Under the pieces are notes generated by a model, which ran no database searches, was not told the origin of the DNA, and was given only the letters and a program-made list of their open reading frames with translations. Positions 27,401 through 38,149 of a stretch of 64,000 bases of DNA are shown here, piece by piece. The stretch is taken from NCBI GenBank assembly GCA_964247055.1, contig OZ176056.1, positions 186,001 through 250,000 on the forward strand. The letters are read 5' to 3'. This stretch comes from Paragordius varius. Lineage: Eukaryota; Nematomorpha. The first letter of the stretch is position 1, and every line of letters begins with the position of its first letter. The translations under genes and the position numbers were made by a program.

Positions 27401-30400
27401 TGGCTACCTAAAATCCAAATTTGATCAGGTGATGTCGCCATAGTTTTTTTTGGGTAGCCCTATGGTAGTTCCATCATCACCCCAAATATTTTCGAGATCG
27501 GAGTATAAATGTAATTTTTATGAATTTTTTAAATATTTAAAAAATTTATTTTATACGATTTTAAAAATAAAAATGGCTACCTAAAATCCAAATTTGATCA
27601 GGTGATGTCACCATAATTTTTTTTGGGTAGCCCTATGGTAGTTCCATCATCACCCCAAATATAGTCGAGATCGGAGTATAAATGTAATTTTTTTGAATTT
27701 TTTAAATATTTAAAAAATTTATTTTATACGATTTTAAAAATAAAAATGGCTACCTAAAATCCAAATTTGATCAGGTGATGTCACCATAATTTTTTTGGGT
27801 AGCCCTATGGTAGTTCCATCATCACCCCAAATATTTTCGAGATCGGAGTATAAATGTAATTTTTATGAATTTTTTAAATATTTAAAAAATTTATTTTATA
27901 CGATTTTAAAAATAAAAATGGCTACCTAAAATCCAAATTTGATCAGGTGATGTCACCATAATTTTTTTTGGGTAGCCCTATGGTAGTTCCATCATCACCC
28001 CAAATATTTTCGAGATCGGAGTATAAATGTAATTTTTATGAATTTTTTAAATATTTAAAAAATTTATTTTATACGATTTTAAAAATAAAAATGGCTACCT
28101 AAAATCCAAATTTGATCAGGTGATGTCACCATAATTTTTTTTGGGTAGCCCTATGGTAGTTCCATCATCACCCCAATAGTCGAGATCGGAGTATAAATGT
28201 AATTTTTTTGAATTTTTTAAATATTTAAAAAATTTATTTTATACGATTTTAAAAATAAAAATGGCTACCTAAAATCCAAATTTGATCAGGTGATGTCACC
28301 ATAATTTTTTTGGGTAGCCCTATGGTAGTTCCATCATCACCCCAAATATTTTCGAGATCGGAGTATAAATGTAATTTTTATGAATTTTTTAAATATTTAA
28401 AAAATTTATTTTATACGATTTTAAAAATAAAAATGGCTACCTAAAATCCAAATTTGATCAGGTGATGTCACCATATTTTTTTTGGGTAGCCCTATGGTAG
28501 TTCCATCATCACCCCAAATATTTTGGGGATCGGACTATAAATGTAATTTTTATGAATTTTTTAAATATTTAAAAAATTTATTTTATACGATTTTAAAAAT
28601 AAAAATGGCTACCTAAAATCCAAATTTGATCAGGTGATGCCATAATTTATTTTGGGTAGCCCTATGGTAGTTCCATCATCACCTTAAATATTTTCGAGAT
28701 CGGAGTATAAATGTAATTTTTATGAATTTTTTAAATATTTAAAAAATTTATTTTATACGATTTTAAAAATAAAAATGGCTATCTAAAATCCAAATTTGAT
28801 CAGGTGATGTCACGATAATTTTTTTTGGGTAGCCCTATGGTAGTTCCATCATCACCCCAAATATTTTCGAGATCGGAATATGTAATTTTTATGAATTTTT
28901 TAAATATTTAAAAAATTTATTTTATACGATTTTAAAAATAAAAATGGCTACCTAAAATCCAAATTTGATCAGGTGATGTCACCATATTTTTTTTGGGTAG
29001 CCCTATGGTAGTTCCATCATCACCCCAAATATTTTGGGGATCGGACTATAAATGTAATTTTTATGAATTTTTTAAATATTTAAAAAATTTATTTTATACG
29101 ATTTTAAAAATAAAAATGGCTACCTAAAATCCAAATTTGATCAGGTGATGTCACCATAATTTTTTTTGGGTAGCCCTATGGTAGTTCCATCATCACCCCA
29201 AATATTTTCGAGATCGGAATATGTAATTTTTATGAATTTTTTAAATATTTAAAAAATTTATTTTATACGATTTTAAAAATAAAAATGGCTACCTAAAATC
29301 CAAATTTGATCAGGTGATGTCGCCATAGTTTTTTTTGGGTAGCCCTATAATAGTTCCATCATCACCCCAAATATTTTGGGGATCGGACTATAAATGTAAT
29401 TTTTATGAATTTTTTAAATATTTAAAAAATTTATTTTATACGATTTTAAAAATAAAAATGGCTACCTAAAATCCAAATTTGATCAGGTGATGCCATAATT
29501 TATTTTGGGTAGCCCTATGGTAGTTCCATCATCACCTTAAATATTTTCGAGATCGGAGTATAAATGTAATTTTTATGAATTTTTTAAATATTTAAAAAAT
29601 TTATTTTATACGATTTTAAAAATAAAAATGGCTACCTAAAATCCAAATTTGATCAGGTGATGTCACCATAATTTTTTTTGGGTAGCCCTATGGTAGTTCC
29701 ATCATCACCCCAAATATTTTCGAGATCGGAATATGTAATTTTTATGAATTTTTTAAATATTTAAAAAATTTATTTTATACGATTTTAAAAATAAAAATGG
29801 CTACCTAAAATCCAAATTTGATCAGGTGATGTCACCATATTTTTTTTGGGTAGCCCTATGGTAGTTCCATCATCACCCCAAATATTTTGGGGATCGGACT
29901 ATAAATGTAATTTTTATGAATTTTTTAAATATTTAAAAAATTTATTTTATACGATTTTAAAAATAAAAATGGCTACCTAAAATCCAAATTTGATCAGGTG
30001 ATGCCATAATTTATTTTGGGTAGCCCTATGGTAGTTCCATCATCACCTTAAATATTTTCGAGATCGGAGCATAAATGTAATTTTTATGAATTTTTTAAAT
30101 ATTTAAAAAATTTATTTTATACGATTTTAAAAATAAAAATGGCTACCTAAAATCCAAATTTGATCAGGTGATGTCGCCATAGTTTTTTTTGGGTAGCCCT
30201 ATGGTAGTTCCATCATCACCCCAAATATTTTCGAGATCGGAGTATAAATGTAATTTTTATGAATTTTTTAAATATTTAAAAAATTTATTTTATACGATTT
30301 TAAAAATAAAAATGGCTACCTAAAATCCAAATTTGATCAGGTGATGTCACCATAATTTTTTTTGGGTAGCCCTATGGTAGTTCCATCATCACCCCAAATA

Positions 30401-31560
30401 TAGTCGAGATCGGAGTATAAATGTAATTTTTTTGAATTTTTTAAATATTTAAAAAATTTATTTTATACGATTTTAAAAATAAAAATGGCTACCTAAAATC
30501 CAAATTTGATCAGGTGATGTCACCATAATTTTTTTGGGTAGCCCTATGGTAGTTCCATCATCACCCCAAATATTTTCGAGATCGGAGTATAAATGTAATT
30601 TTTATGAATTTTTTAAATATTTAAAAAATTTATTTTATACGATTTTAAAAATAAAAATGGCTACCTAAAATCCAAATTTGATCAGGTGATGTCACCATAA
30701 TTTTTTTTGGGTAGCCCTATGGTAGTTCCATCATCACCCCAAATATTTTCGAGATCGGAGTATAAATGTAATTTTTATGAATTTTTTAAATATTTAAAAA
30801 ATTTATTTTATACGATTTTAAAAATAAAAATGGCTACCTAAAATCCAAATTTGATCAGGTGATGTCACCATAATTTTTTTTGGGTAGCCCTATGGTAGTT
30901 CCATCATCACCCCAAATATAGTCAAGATCGGAGTATAAATGTAATTTTTTTGAATTTTTTAAATATTTAAAAAATTTATTTTATACGATTTTAAAAATTA
31001 AAATGGCTACCTAAAATCCAAATTTGATCAGGTGATGTCACCATAATTTTTTTGGGTAGCCCTATGGTAGTTCCATCATCACCCCAAATATTTTCGAGAT
31101 CGGAGTATAAATGTAATTTTTATGAATTTTTTAAATATTTAAAAAATTTATTTTATACGATTTTAAAAATAAAAATGGCTACCTAAAATCCAAATTTGAT
31201 CAGGTGATGTCACCATAATTTTTTTTGGGTAGCCCTATGGTAGTTCCATCATCACCCCAAATATTTTCGAGATCGGAATATGTAATTTTTATGAATTTTT
31301 TAAATATTTAAAAAATTTATTTTATACGATTTTAAAAATAAAAATGGCTACCTAAAATCCAAATTTGATCAGGTGATGTCACCATATTTTTTTTGGGTAG
31401 CCCTATGGTAGTTCCATCATCACCCCAAATATTTTGGAGATCGGACTATAAATGTAATTTTTATGAATTTTTTAAATATTTAAAAAATTTATTTTATACG
31501 ATTTTAAAAATAAAAATGGCTACCTAAAATCCAAATTTGATCAGGTGATGCCATAATTTT
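21401..31560 (+). repeat. Sat1 long higher-order blocks of 12-13 monomers
   Basis: A recurring cassette contains a CACCTTAAATATTTTCGAG unit, a CCATAGTTTT unit, an ATAGTCGAG unit, seven-T TCGAG units, a shortened CCCCAATAGTCGAG unit, a CCATATTTT unit with GGGG, and a GATGCCATAATTT unit. The CAATAGTC deletion marks copies at 23881, 26111 and 28174, with offsets of 2230 and 2063 bp (13 and 12 monomers with deletions). CACCTTAAAT falls at 21631, 22667 and 27305. A partial copy follows at about 30048-31540. The last monomers up to 32047 look like ordinary TCGAG units and do not degenerate toward the array edge. Confidence 0.78.
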
Positions 31561-32033
31561 TTTTGGGTAGCCCTATGGTAGTTCCATCATCACCCCAAAT
31601 ATTTTCGAGATCGGAGTATAAATGTAATTTTTATGAATTTTTTAAATATTTAAAAAATTTATTTTATACGATTTTAAAAATAAAAATGGCTACCTAAAAT
31701 CCAAATGTGATCAGGTGATGTCGCCATAATTTTTTTTGGGTAGCCCTATGGTAGTTCCATCATCACCCCAAATATTTTCGAGATCGGAGTATAAATGTAA
31801 TTTTTATGAATTTTTTAAATATTTAAAAAATTTATTTATACGATTTTAAAAATAAAAATGGCTACCTAAAATCCAAATTTGATCAGGTGATGTCACCATA
31901 ATTTTTTTTGGGTAGCCCTATGGTAGTTCCATCATCACCCCAAATATTTTCGAGATCGGAGTATAAATGTAATTTTTATGAATTTTTTAAATATTTAAAA
32001 ATTTATTTTATACGATTTTAAAAATAAAAATGG

Positions 32034-32951
32034 CTACCTAAAATCCACTTCATTAACAACATTTTTTATCGTTCCCCATAATTGTTCTGAGCTACATCCA
32101 TTGTCCAATCTTCCTAATCTATCTTTGGTTTCTGTTCTAAAACTATTTGGAATGTTCCCAGTGTCATATCTGTATATCTGTTTAACCTTATTTTTAATTA
32201 TTTTAAGTTTGATTTTGGTTATTAAAAGCTCATGATCGCTAGAGCAATCGCTGCTTTTGCTTGTTTTGGTATCGATTATAGAGCTTTTCCATTTTTGAGG
32301 ACACATTATGTAATCAATTTGATTCTTATATTTACCACATGGAGAGGTCCATGTGTATAACCTCCTATTGTGTTGTGGAAACCATGTGTTGGTTATCATC
32401 ATCTCATTTTCTTGACGAAAATTGATCAGTGCTTCCCCGGCCTCGTTTCGTTCTCCCAATCCATATGGCCCGACTATTTGATCTACTCTACCTCTACCAA
32501 CTTTGCTGTTCCAATCCCCTCCTATGATAATCATATCTCCTTTCTTCGTTTCATCCAAAACTATTTGCAACGTTGCATAAAAGTCCTCTATGTCTTCTTT
32601 GGGAGCGTTTGACGTAGGAGCATAGACTACTATGTATGTAAATTTAAGTGGCTTGGCATTCAGCCTAATACTCATGATTCTGGGTGTATATGGTGTATAA
32701 CTAATGAGACTTTTATTTAATTTGTATTTTATTAATACTGCAACGCCTTCAGATTTCTGGTCATCTCTCCCCGATCTTAACAATGTATAATTTTCGTTTT
32801 GTACTTTCGCGCTACCTTTTTGCTTGGTTTCCGTTAGACCCAGTATATCTATGTTCAATCTTTCCATTTCCTTTTCAATTATCACCTGTTTGGTTGATGT
32901 TAAGGAACGTACATTCCAGCATCCAACTTTGAAAATTCTTGTTAAGTTCGT
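32034..32951 (-). pseudogene. LINE endonuclease domain fragment (APE type, RTE clade)
   Basis: The protein is an exonuclease-endonuclease-phosphatase fold enzyme that in LINEs nicks target DNA to prime reverse transcription. The open frame runs from just after an in-frame TAA (32952-32954) and starts TNLTRIFKVGCWNVRSLT, so the classical WNVRSL strand with its Asn is present. Numbering from the codon at 32885, I see catalytic Glu19 in LTETK, VYAP at 87-90, GGDWNS with Asp124 and Asn126, and the terminal SSDHELL with Asp217 and His218. All expected active-site residues are therefore there. The first ATG is internal (codon 7), and no start precedes WNVRSL in this frame, so the copy is not a complete gene. 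It ends after GTIKNVVNEV. The last three codons and the TAG stop come from Sat1. The frame has no internal stop, which suggests a fairly recent or low-divergence copy. Confidence 0.9.
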
Positions 32952-33022
32952 TTAGTAAAACTATTTTTTGGCAGTAATAAACGAGGGTGGTTTGCCATTG
33001 CCTTCCCTCTCACTTACCCTCT
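32952..33022 (-). other. Probable LINE 5' leader upstream of the endonuclease
   Basis: Read on the minus strand, this stretch contains GGAAGGCAATGGCAAACC and then about 45 bases before the endonuclease frame. An ATG at 32998 opens an 18-codon frame ending at a TAA (32944-32942) in a different phase from the endonuclease. This may be the remains of the original start, cut off by a one-base shift, or only a leader. It is less AT-rich than the next 80 bp, which supports it as element sequence. I cannot confirm this without a related full-length copy. Confidence 0.5.
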
Positions 33023-33103
33023 TTACAAAAAATAAATATCTAGAATTATTAAAATTAAAGAGTAATCTTTATAAATGTTGTTAATTTGGATAAATTATAA
33101 ATA
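33023..33103. other. AT-rich filler at the inversion junction
   Basis: Some 80 bp of AT-rich sequence lie between the minus-strand endonuclease part and the plus-strand RT part. It does not match Sat1, Sat2 or the pentamer by eye and has no coding similarity I recognise. It could be 5'-UTR of the inverted half, filler DNA added at the inversion joint, or a decayed stretch. The plus-strand RT frame opens directly after an in-frame TAA at its right end. Confidence 0.45.
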
Positions 33104-34725
33104 TTGAAAAAAGTGCAGAGAGTAAAGAGGAAAGATAACAAATGGATATCAGAAAAGAGTATAGAGATAGCAGAAAAGAGGAGAAAAGCTAAATCAAGAG
33201 GTGATAATAAAATGGTAAAATTATATAACAAAGAATTTCAACGACAAACAAGGAAGGATTACGAAGATTTTCTTAATAAACAATGTGGAAGTGGAATTAA
33301 ATAACAAAAAAGGATTAATGCAACCAATGTTCCAGAAACTGAAGCAAATGACTCATAAACCTTTTATATCATCACAAAAGATTAAAAAAGAGAATGGCAC
33401 CATATTGTGCAAACAAACAGAAGTACGAGAAAGATGGAAGGAATACACCCAAAAACTCTATCAGGCTCCTCAAACAAAGGTGTTGCAATTAAAAGAAGAA
33501 GAACGTGATCCAGATATATTAAGAGAGGAGGTTGAATTAGCCTTAAGACAAATTCCTAACAACAAAGCGATGGGATTAGACAATATCCCAATAGAGTTCA
33601 TAAAAGCTTTCCCGTTGAAAAGTTACACCAGTTATGTCAAAAGGTGTGGGAAACATGTGAGTGGCCAAACGATTGGGCATCATCTGTATATCTCCCAATA
33701 TATAAAAAAGGAGATGTACTCCAATGCGAGAATTATCGGAACATATCTCTTATTAGCCACGCTAGTAAGGTCTTACTAAAAGTAATACAAAACAGAATGC
33801 ACAGTATCATACAGACAGAAATACCAGAAAATCAAGCCGGATTTATGAAGGGAAAAAGCACAAGAGACCATATCTCAAACATGAGAAGGATAATGGAAAC
33901 ATCAAAAGAGTTCCAGAAAGAATTATACATGTGTTTTATTGATTACAGACAAGCATTCGATTCAATTAACTATGACTCCTTGTGGGAAACATTAAAGTTA
34001 GTAGGGGTATCGTCTCACTTAATAAGATTGATTAGCTCTCTGTATGTAAAACAAAGAGCGATTATTAGAACACCAGCGGGGGACACAGACGAAATACCAA
34101 TCTTGAAAGGAGTCAGACAAGGGTGTTGCTTATCCCCTTATCTGTTCAATATGTGCACAGAAATGATAATGAGGAAGTTGGATGGTAAAAATATTGGAGT
34201 AAGAATAGGAGGGAGAACAATCAATAATTTAAGGTTTGCAGACGATACCACTCTTATAGCTGAAAGTGCAAATGATTTGAAGGAATTGATTGAAGAGATT
34301 CGAAAGGAAAGTTTGAGGTATGGTCTTAGGCTTAATCCTAACAAAACCAAAATATTATGTACAGGAAAAAAGCCTACAATTATAATAGAAGGAATAGAAA
34401 TAGAAATAGTTAAACAGTTAACGTTTTTGGGCGCAATAATTTCAGAGGATGGGTCTTCAACTCCTGACATCAGAAAGAGAATAGGATTGGGTAGAGAAGC
34501 GATGACCAAATTAATAAAGATTTGGAAAAACAAAAGCGTAGGAGTTGAAACCAAAAAAAGATTACTCTACTGTTTCGTTCTCCCGGTCACCACATATGGA
34601 TGTGAGAGTTGGACTCTCAGAAAAAGGGACAAAGAAAGGCTCATGGCTTTTGAAAGGAGCTGCTGGCGTAGGATGCTAGGATACACCTGGAAGGATAAAA
34701 TTAAGAATGAAAGTCTAACTACAGA
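33104..34725 (+). pseudogene. LINE reverse transcriptase fragment (RTE clade), two frameshifts
   Basis: The RT copies the element RNA onto nicked target DNA. Three frames read one protein. The linker, with KRKDNKWISEK and NKEFQRQTRKD, is at 33104-33283. The finger region, ending in NNKAMGLDNIPIEFIKA, is at 33285-33613. The palm and thumb are at 33614-34725. A one-base shift near 33283 and a probable one-base loss near 33613 separate them. Counting from 33644, I see QAGFMKGKSTRD at 64-75, CFIDY with Asp100, GVRQGCCLSP at 156-165, FADD at 198-201 with Asp200 and Asp201, FLGAIISEDG near 261, and YGCESW near 318. All three catalytic aspartates are intact. The protein then breaks after residue 361 (SLTTE) and the frame continues as meaningless FYFIL repeats from the pentamer array. 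The usual C-terminal tail of RTE proteins is absent. This is a dead copy. Confidence 0.92.
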
Positions 34726-34726
34726 A

Positions 34727-35000
34727 TTTTATTTTATTTTATTTTATTTTAATTTATTTTTATTTTATTTTATTTTATTTTATTTTATTTTATTTTATTT
34801 TATTTTATTTTATTTTATTTTATTTAATTTTATTTTATTTTATTTTATTTTATTTTATTTTATTTTATTTTATTTTAATTTATTTTATTTTATTTTATTT
34901 TATTTTATATAAATATAGTTATATTTTATTTTATTTTATTTTTATTTTATTTAGTTTTATTTTATTTTATTTTCATTTATTTTTATTTTATTTTATTTTA
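34727..35000 (+). repeat. TTTTA pentanucleotide array, segment left of the gap
   Basis: TTTTA repeats start immediately after GAA of the LINE RT frame and continue to the assembly gap. The 274 bp are mostly pure TTTTA with some TTTAA and TTTTTA variants and one copy of the ATAAATATAGTTATATT interruption at 34908-34924. Sequence and interruptions match the array to the right of the gap, so both contig ends lie in the same kind of repeat. Confidence 0.97.
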
Positions 35001-35200
35001 NNNNNNNNNNNNNNNNNNNNNNNNNNNNNNNNNNNNNNNNNNNNNNNNNNNNNNNNNNNNNNNNNNNNNNNNNNNNNNNNNNNNNNNNNNNNNNNNNNNN
35101 NNNNNNNNNNNNNNNNNNNNNNNNNNNNNNNNNNNNNNNNNNNNNNNNNNNNNNNNNNNNNNNNNNNNNNNNNNNNNNNNNNNNNNNNNNNNNNNNNNNN
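35001..35200. other. Assembly gap of 200 N
   Basis: Exactly 200 N separate two stretches of pentamer. A fixed round number indicates a scaffolding gap of unknown true size rather than a measured distance. 200 is the default spacer of at least one Hi-C scaffolder (YaHS), which I recall but cannot verify here. The first bases after the gap (35201-35230) are slightly irregular, with ATATTATTTT and TTTTCTTTT, as expected near a contig end. Confidence 0.98.
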
Positions 35201-37702
35201 ATATTATTTTATTTTCTTTTATTTTATTATATTTTATTTTATTTTATATAAATATAGTTATATTTTATTTTATTTAATTTTATTTTATTTTATTTTATTT
35301 TATTTTATTTTATTTTATTTTATTTAATTTTATTTTATTTTATTTTATTTTATTTTATTTTATTTTATTTTATTTTATTTTATTTTATTATATTTTAATT
35401 TATTTTTATTTTATTTAATTTTAGTTTATTTTATTTTATTTTATTTTATTTTTTTATTTTATTTTATTTTATTTTATTTTATTTTATTTTATTTTATTTT
35501 ATTTTATTTTATTTTATTTTATTTTATTTTATTTTATTTTATTTTATTTTATTTTATTTTATTTTATTTTATTTTATTTTATTTTAATTTATTTTATTTT
35601 ATTTTATATAAATATAGTTATATTTTATTTTAATTAATTTTATTTTATTTTATTTTATATAAATATAGTTATATTTTATTTAATTTTAGTTTATTTTATT
35701 TTATTTTTTTATTTTATTTTATTTTATTTTATTTTATTTTATTTTATTTTATTTTATTTTATTTTATTTTATTTTATTTTATTTTATTTTATTTTATTTT
35801 ATTTTATTTTATTTTATTTTATTTTATTTTATTTAATTTTAATTTATTTTATTTTATTTTATTTTATATTAATTTATTTTATTTTATTTAATTTTATTTT
35901 ATTTTATTTTATTTTATTTTATTTTATTTTATTTTATTTTTATTTAATTTTAATTTATTTTATTTTATTTTATATAAATATAGTTATATTTTATTTTATT
36001 TAATTTTATTTTATTTTATTTAATTTTATTTTATTTTATTTTATTTTATTTTATTTTATTTTATTTTATTATATTTTAATTTATTTTTATTTTATTTAAT
36101 TTTAGTTTATTTTATTTTATTTTATTTTATTTTTTTATTTTATTTTATTTTATTTTATTTTATTTTATTTTATTTTATTTTATTTTATTTTATTTAATTT
36201 TATTTTTATTTTATTTTATTTTATATAAATATAGTTATATTTTATTTTATTTAATTTTATTTTATTTTATTTTATTTTATTTAATTTATTTAATTTTATT
36301 TTATTTTATTTTATTTTATTTTATTTTATTTTATTTTATTTTATTTTATTTTATTTTATTTTATTTTATTATATTTTAATTTATTTTTATTTTATTTAAT
36401 TTTATTTTATTTTATTTTATTTTATTTTATTATATTTTAATTTATTTTTATTTTATTTAATTTTATTTATTTAATTTTATTTTTTTATTTTATTTTATTT
36501 TATTTTATTTATTTTATTTTATTTTATTTTATTTTATTTTATTTTATTTTATTTTATTTTATTTTATTTTATTTTAATTTATTTTATTTTATTTTATTTT
36601 ATTTTATTTTTATTTAATTTTAATTTATTTTATTTTATTTTATTTTATTTTATTTTATTTTATTTTATTTTATTTTATTTTATTTTATTTTAATTTATTT
36701 TATTTTATTTTATTTTATTTTATAATAGTTATATTTTATTTTATTTAATTTTATTTTATTTTATTTTATTTTATTTTATTTTATTTTATTTTATTTAATT
36801 TATTTAATTTTATTTTATTTTATTTTATTTTATTTTATTTTATTTTATTTAATTTTATTTTATTTATTTTATTTTATTTTATTATATTTTAATTTATTTT
36901 TATTTTATTTAATTTTATTTTTATTTAATTTTATTTTTTTATTTTATTTAATTTTATTTTATTTTATTTTATTTTATTTTATTTTATTTTATTTTATTTT
37001 ATTTTATTTTATTTTATTTTATTTTATTTTATTTTATTTTATTTTATTTTATTTTATTTTATTTTATTTTATTTTATTTTATTTTTATTTTATTTTATTT
37101 TATTTTATTTTATATTAATTTATTTTATTTTTTTTTATTTTGTTTTATTTTATTTTATTTTCTATTAATTTATTTTATTTTATTTTAAATTAATTTATTT
37201 TATTTTATTTTATTTTATTTTATTTTATTTTATTTTATTTTATTTTATTTTATTTTATTTTATTTTAATTTATTTTTATTTTATTTAATTTTAATTTAAT
37301 TTATTTTATTTTATTTTATTTTATTTTATTTTATTTTATTTTATTTTATTTTATTTTTATTTTATTTAATATTAATTTATTTTATTTTATTTTATTTTAT
37401 TTTATTTTATTTTATTTTATTTTATTTTATTTTATTTTATTTTATTTTATTTTATTTTATTTTATTTTATTTTATTTTATTTTATTTTATTTTATTTTAT
37501 ATTAATTTATTTTATTTTATTTTATTTCATTTTATATTAATTTATTTTATTTTATTTTATTTTATTTTATTTTATTTTATTTTATTTTATTTTATTTTAT
37601 TTTATTTTATTTTATTTAATTTTAATTTATGTTATTTTATTTTATTTTATTTTATTTTATTTTATTTTATTTTATTTTATTTCATTTTATTTTATTTTAT
37701 TT

Positions 37703-37770
37703 TTATTTAATTTAATTTAATTTAATTTAATTTAATTTAATTTAATTTAATTTAATTTAATTTAATTTAA
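37703..37770 (+). repeat. TTTAA pentamer island
   Basis: About a dozen consecutive TTTAA units replace TTTTA and are followed at once by normal TTTTA. The variant pentamer has been locally amplified. A similar island occurs at 46672-46726. TTTAA tracts can be read as AATTT on the same strand, so they lose the strong T:A strand bias of the rest of the array. Confidence 0.85.
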
Positions 37771-38149
37771 TTTAATTTTATTTTATTTTATTTTATTTTA
37801 TTTTTTTTTATATTAATTTATTTTATTTTATTTTATATTAATTTATTTTATTTTATTTTATTTTATTTTATTTTATTTTATTTTATTTTATTTTATTATA
37901 TTTTATTTTATTTTATTTTATTTTATTTTATTTTATTTTATTTTATTTTATTTTATTTTATTTTATTTTATTTTATTTTTATTTTATTTAATTTTAATTT
38001 ATTTTATTTTATTTTATTTTATTTTATTATATTTTAATTTATTTTTATTTTATTTAATTTTATTTTATTTTATTTTATTATATTATATTTTAATTTATTT
38101 TTATTTTATTTAATTTTATTTTATTTTATTTTATTTTATTTTATTTTAT

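Larger units (their letters stand above)
1..32047. repeat. Satellite 1: 173-bp tandem array, about 185 copies
   Basis: The motif ATGGCTACCTAAAATCC recurs at 8, 181, 354, 527 and onward at exactly 173 bp, always in the same orientation, until it stops inside a monomer at 32047. Small indels give monomers of roughly 165-173 bp. Copies are highly similar and differ at a limited set of recurring sites, which is typical of a concerted, homogenised satellite. There is no open reading frame of note on either strand and no embedded gene. The array begins outside the window, so its true length is unknown. The monomer length is near one nucleosome plus linker, as in many centromeric and pericentromeric satellites. 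That function is inference. I do not recognise the monomer as a named family. Confidence 0.98.
32048..34726 (+). mobile_element. RTE/BovB-like LINE remnant with inverted 5' half
   Basis: The two conserved parts of an RTE-clade non-LTR retrotransposon lie next to each other in opposite orientation. An apurinic/apyrimidinic-type endonuclease is read on the minus strand and a reverse transcriptase on the plus strand. The downstream end of the endonuclease part abuts Sat1, its upstream end faces the RT part, and the RT part runs into the TTTTA array. This is the layout expected from a 5' inversion during target-primed reverse transcription (twin priming). About ten to fifteen codons that normally join the two parts seem to be missing. 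I find no target-site duplication, and the 3' end and 3' UTR are not recognisable. A secondary rearrangement or two separate insertions are alternatives. Placement in the RTE clade rests on motif and sequence character recalled from the family. Confidence 0.85.

Noticed and set aside
1..32047. Regular repeats as a CRISPR array
   Set aside because: The whole 173-bp unit is repeated without unique spacers, there are no cas genes, and the context is eukaryotic.
32370..32612. Plus-strand open frame of 80 codons opposite the endonuclease
   Set aside because: It lies antisense within the well-supported endonuclease frame, which has full catalytic motifs; this one has none.
34138..34554. Minus-strand open frame of 138 codons opposite the RT
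   Set aside because: It is an antisense shadow of the RT palm and thumb frame; Ile- and Ser-rich with no recognisable domain.
32040..34740. Target-site duplication around the LINE
   Set aside because: The flanks are Sat1 on one side and TTTTA on the other; no shared short direct repeat is visible beyond low-complexity AT.
34726..34912. C-terminal extension of the RT as a FYFIL-repeat protein tail
   Set aside because: The tail is translated microsatellite. There is no reason to think it is expressed, and the upstream frame is already broken twice.
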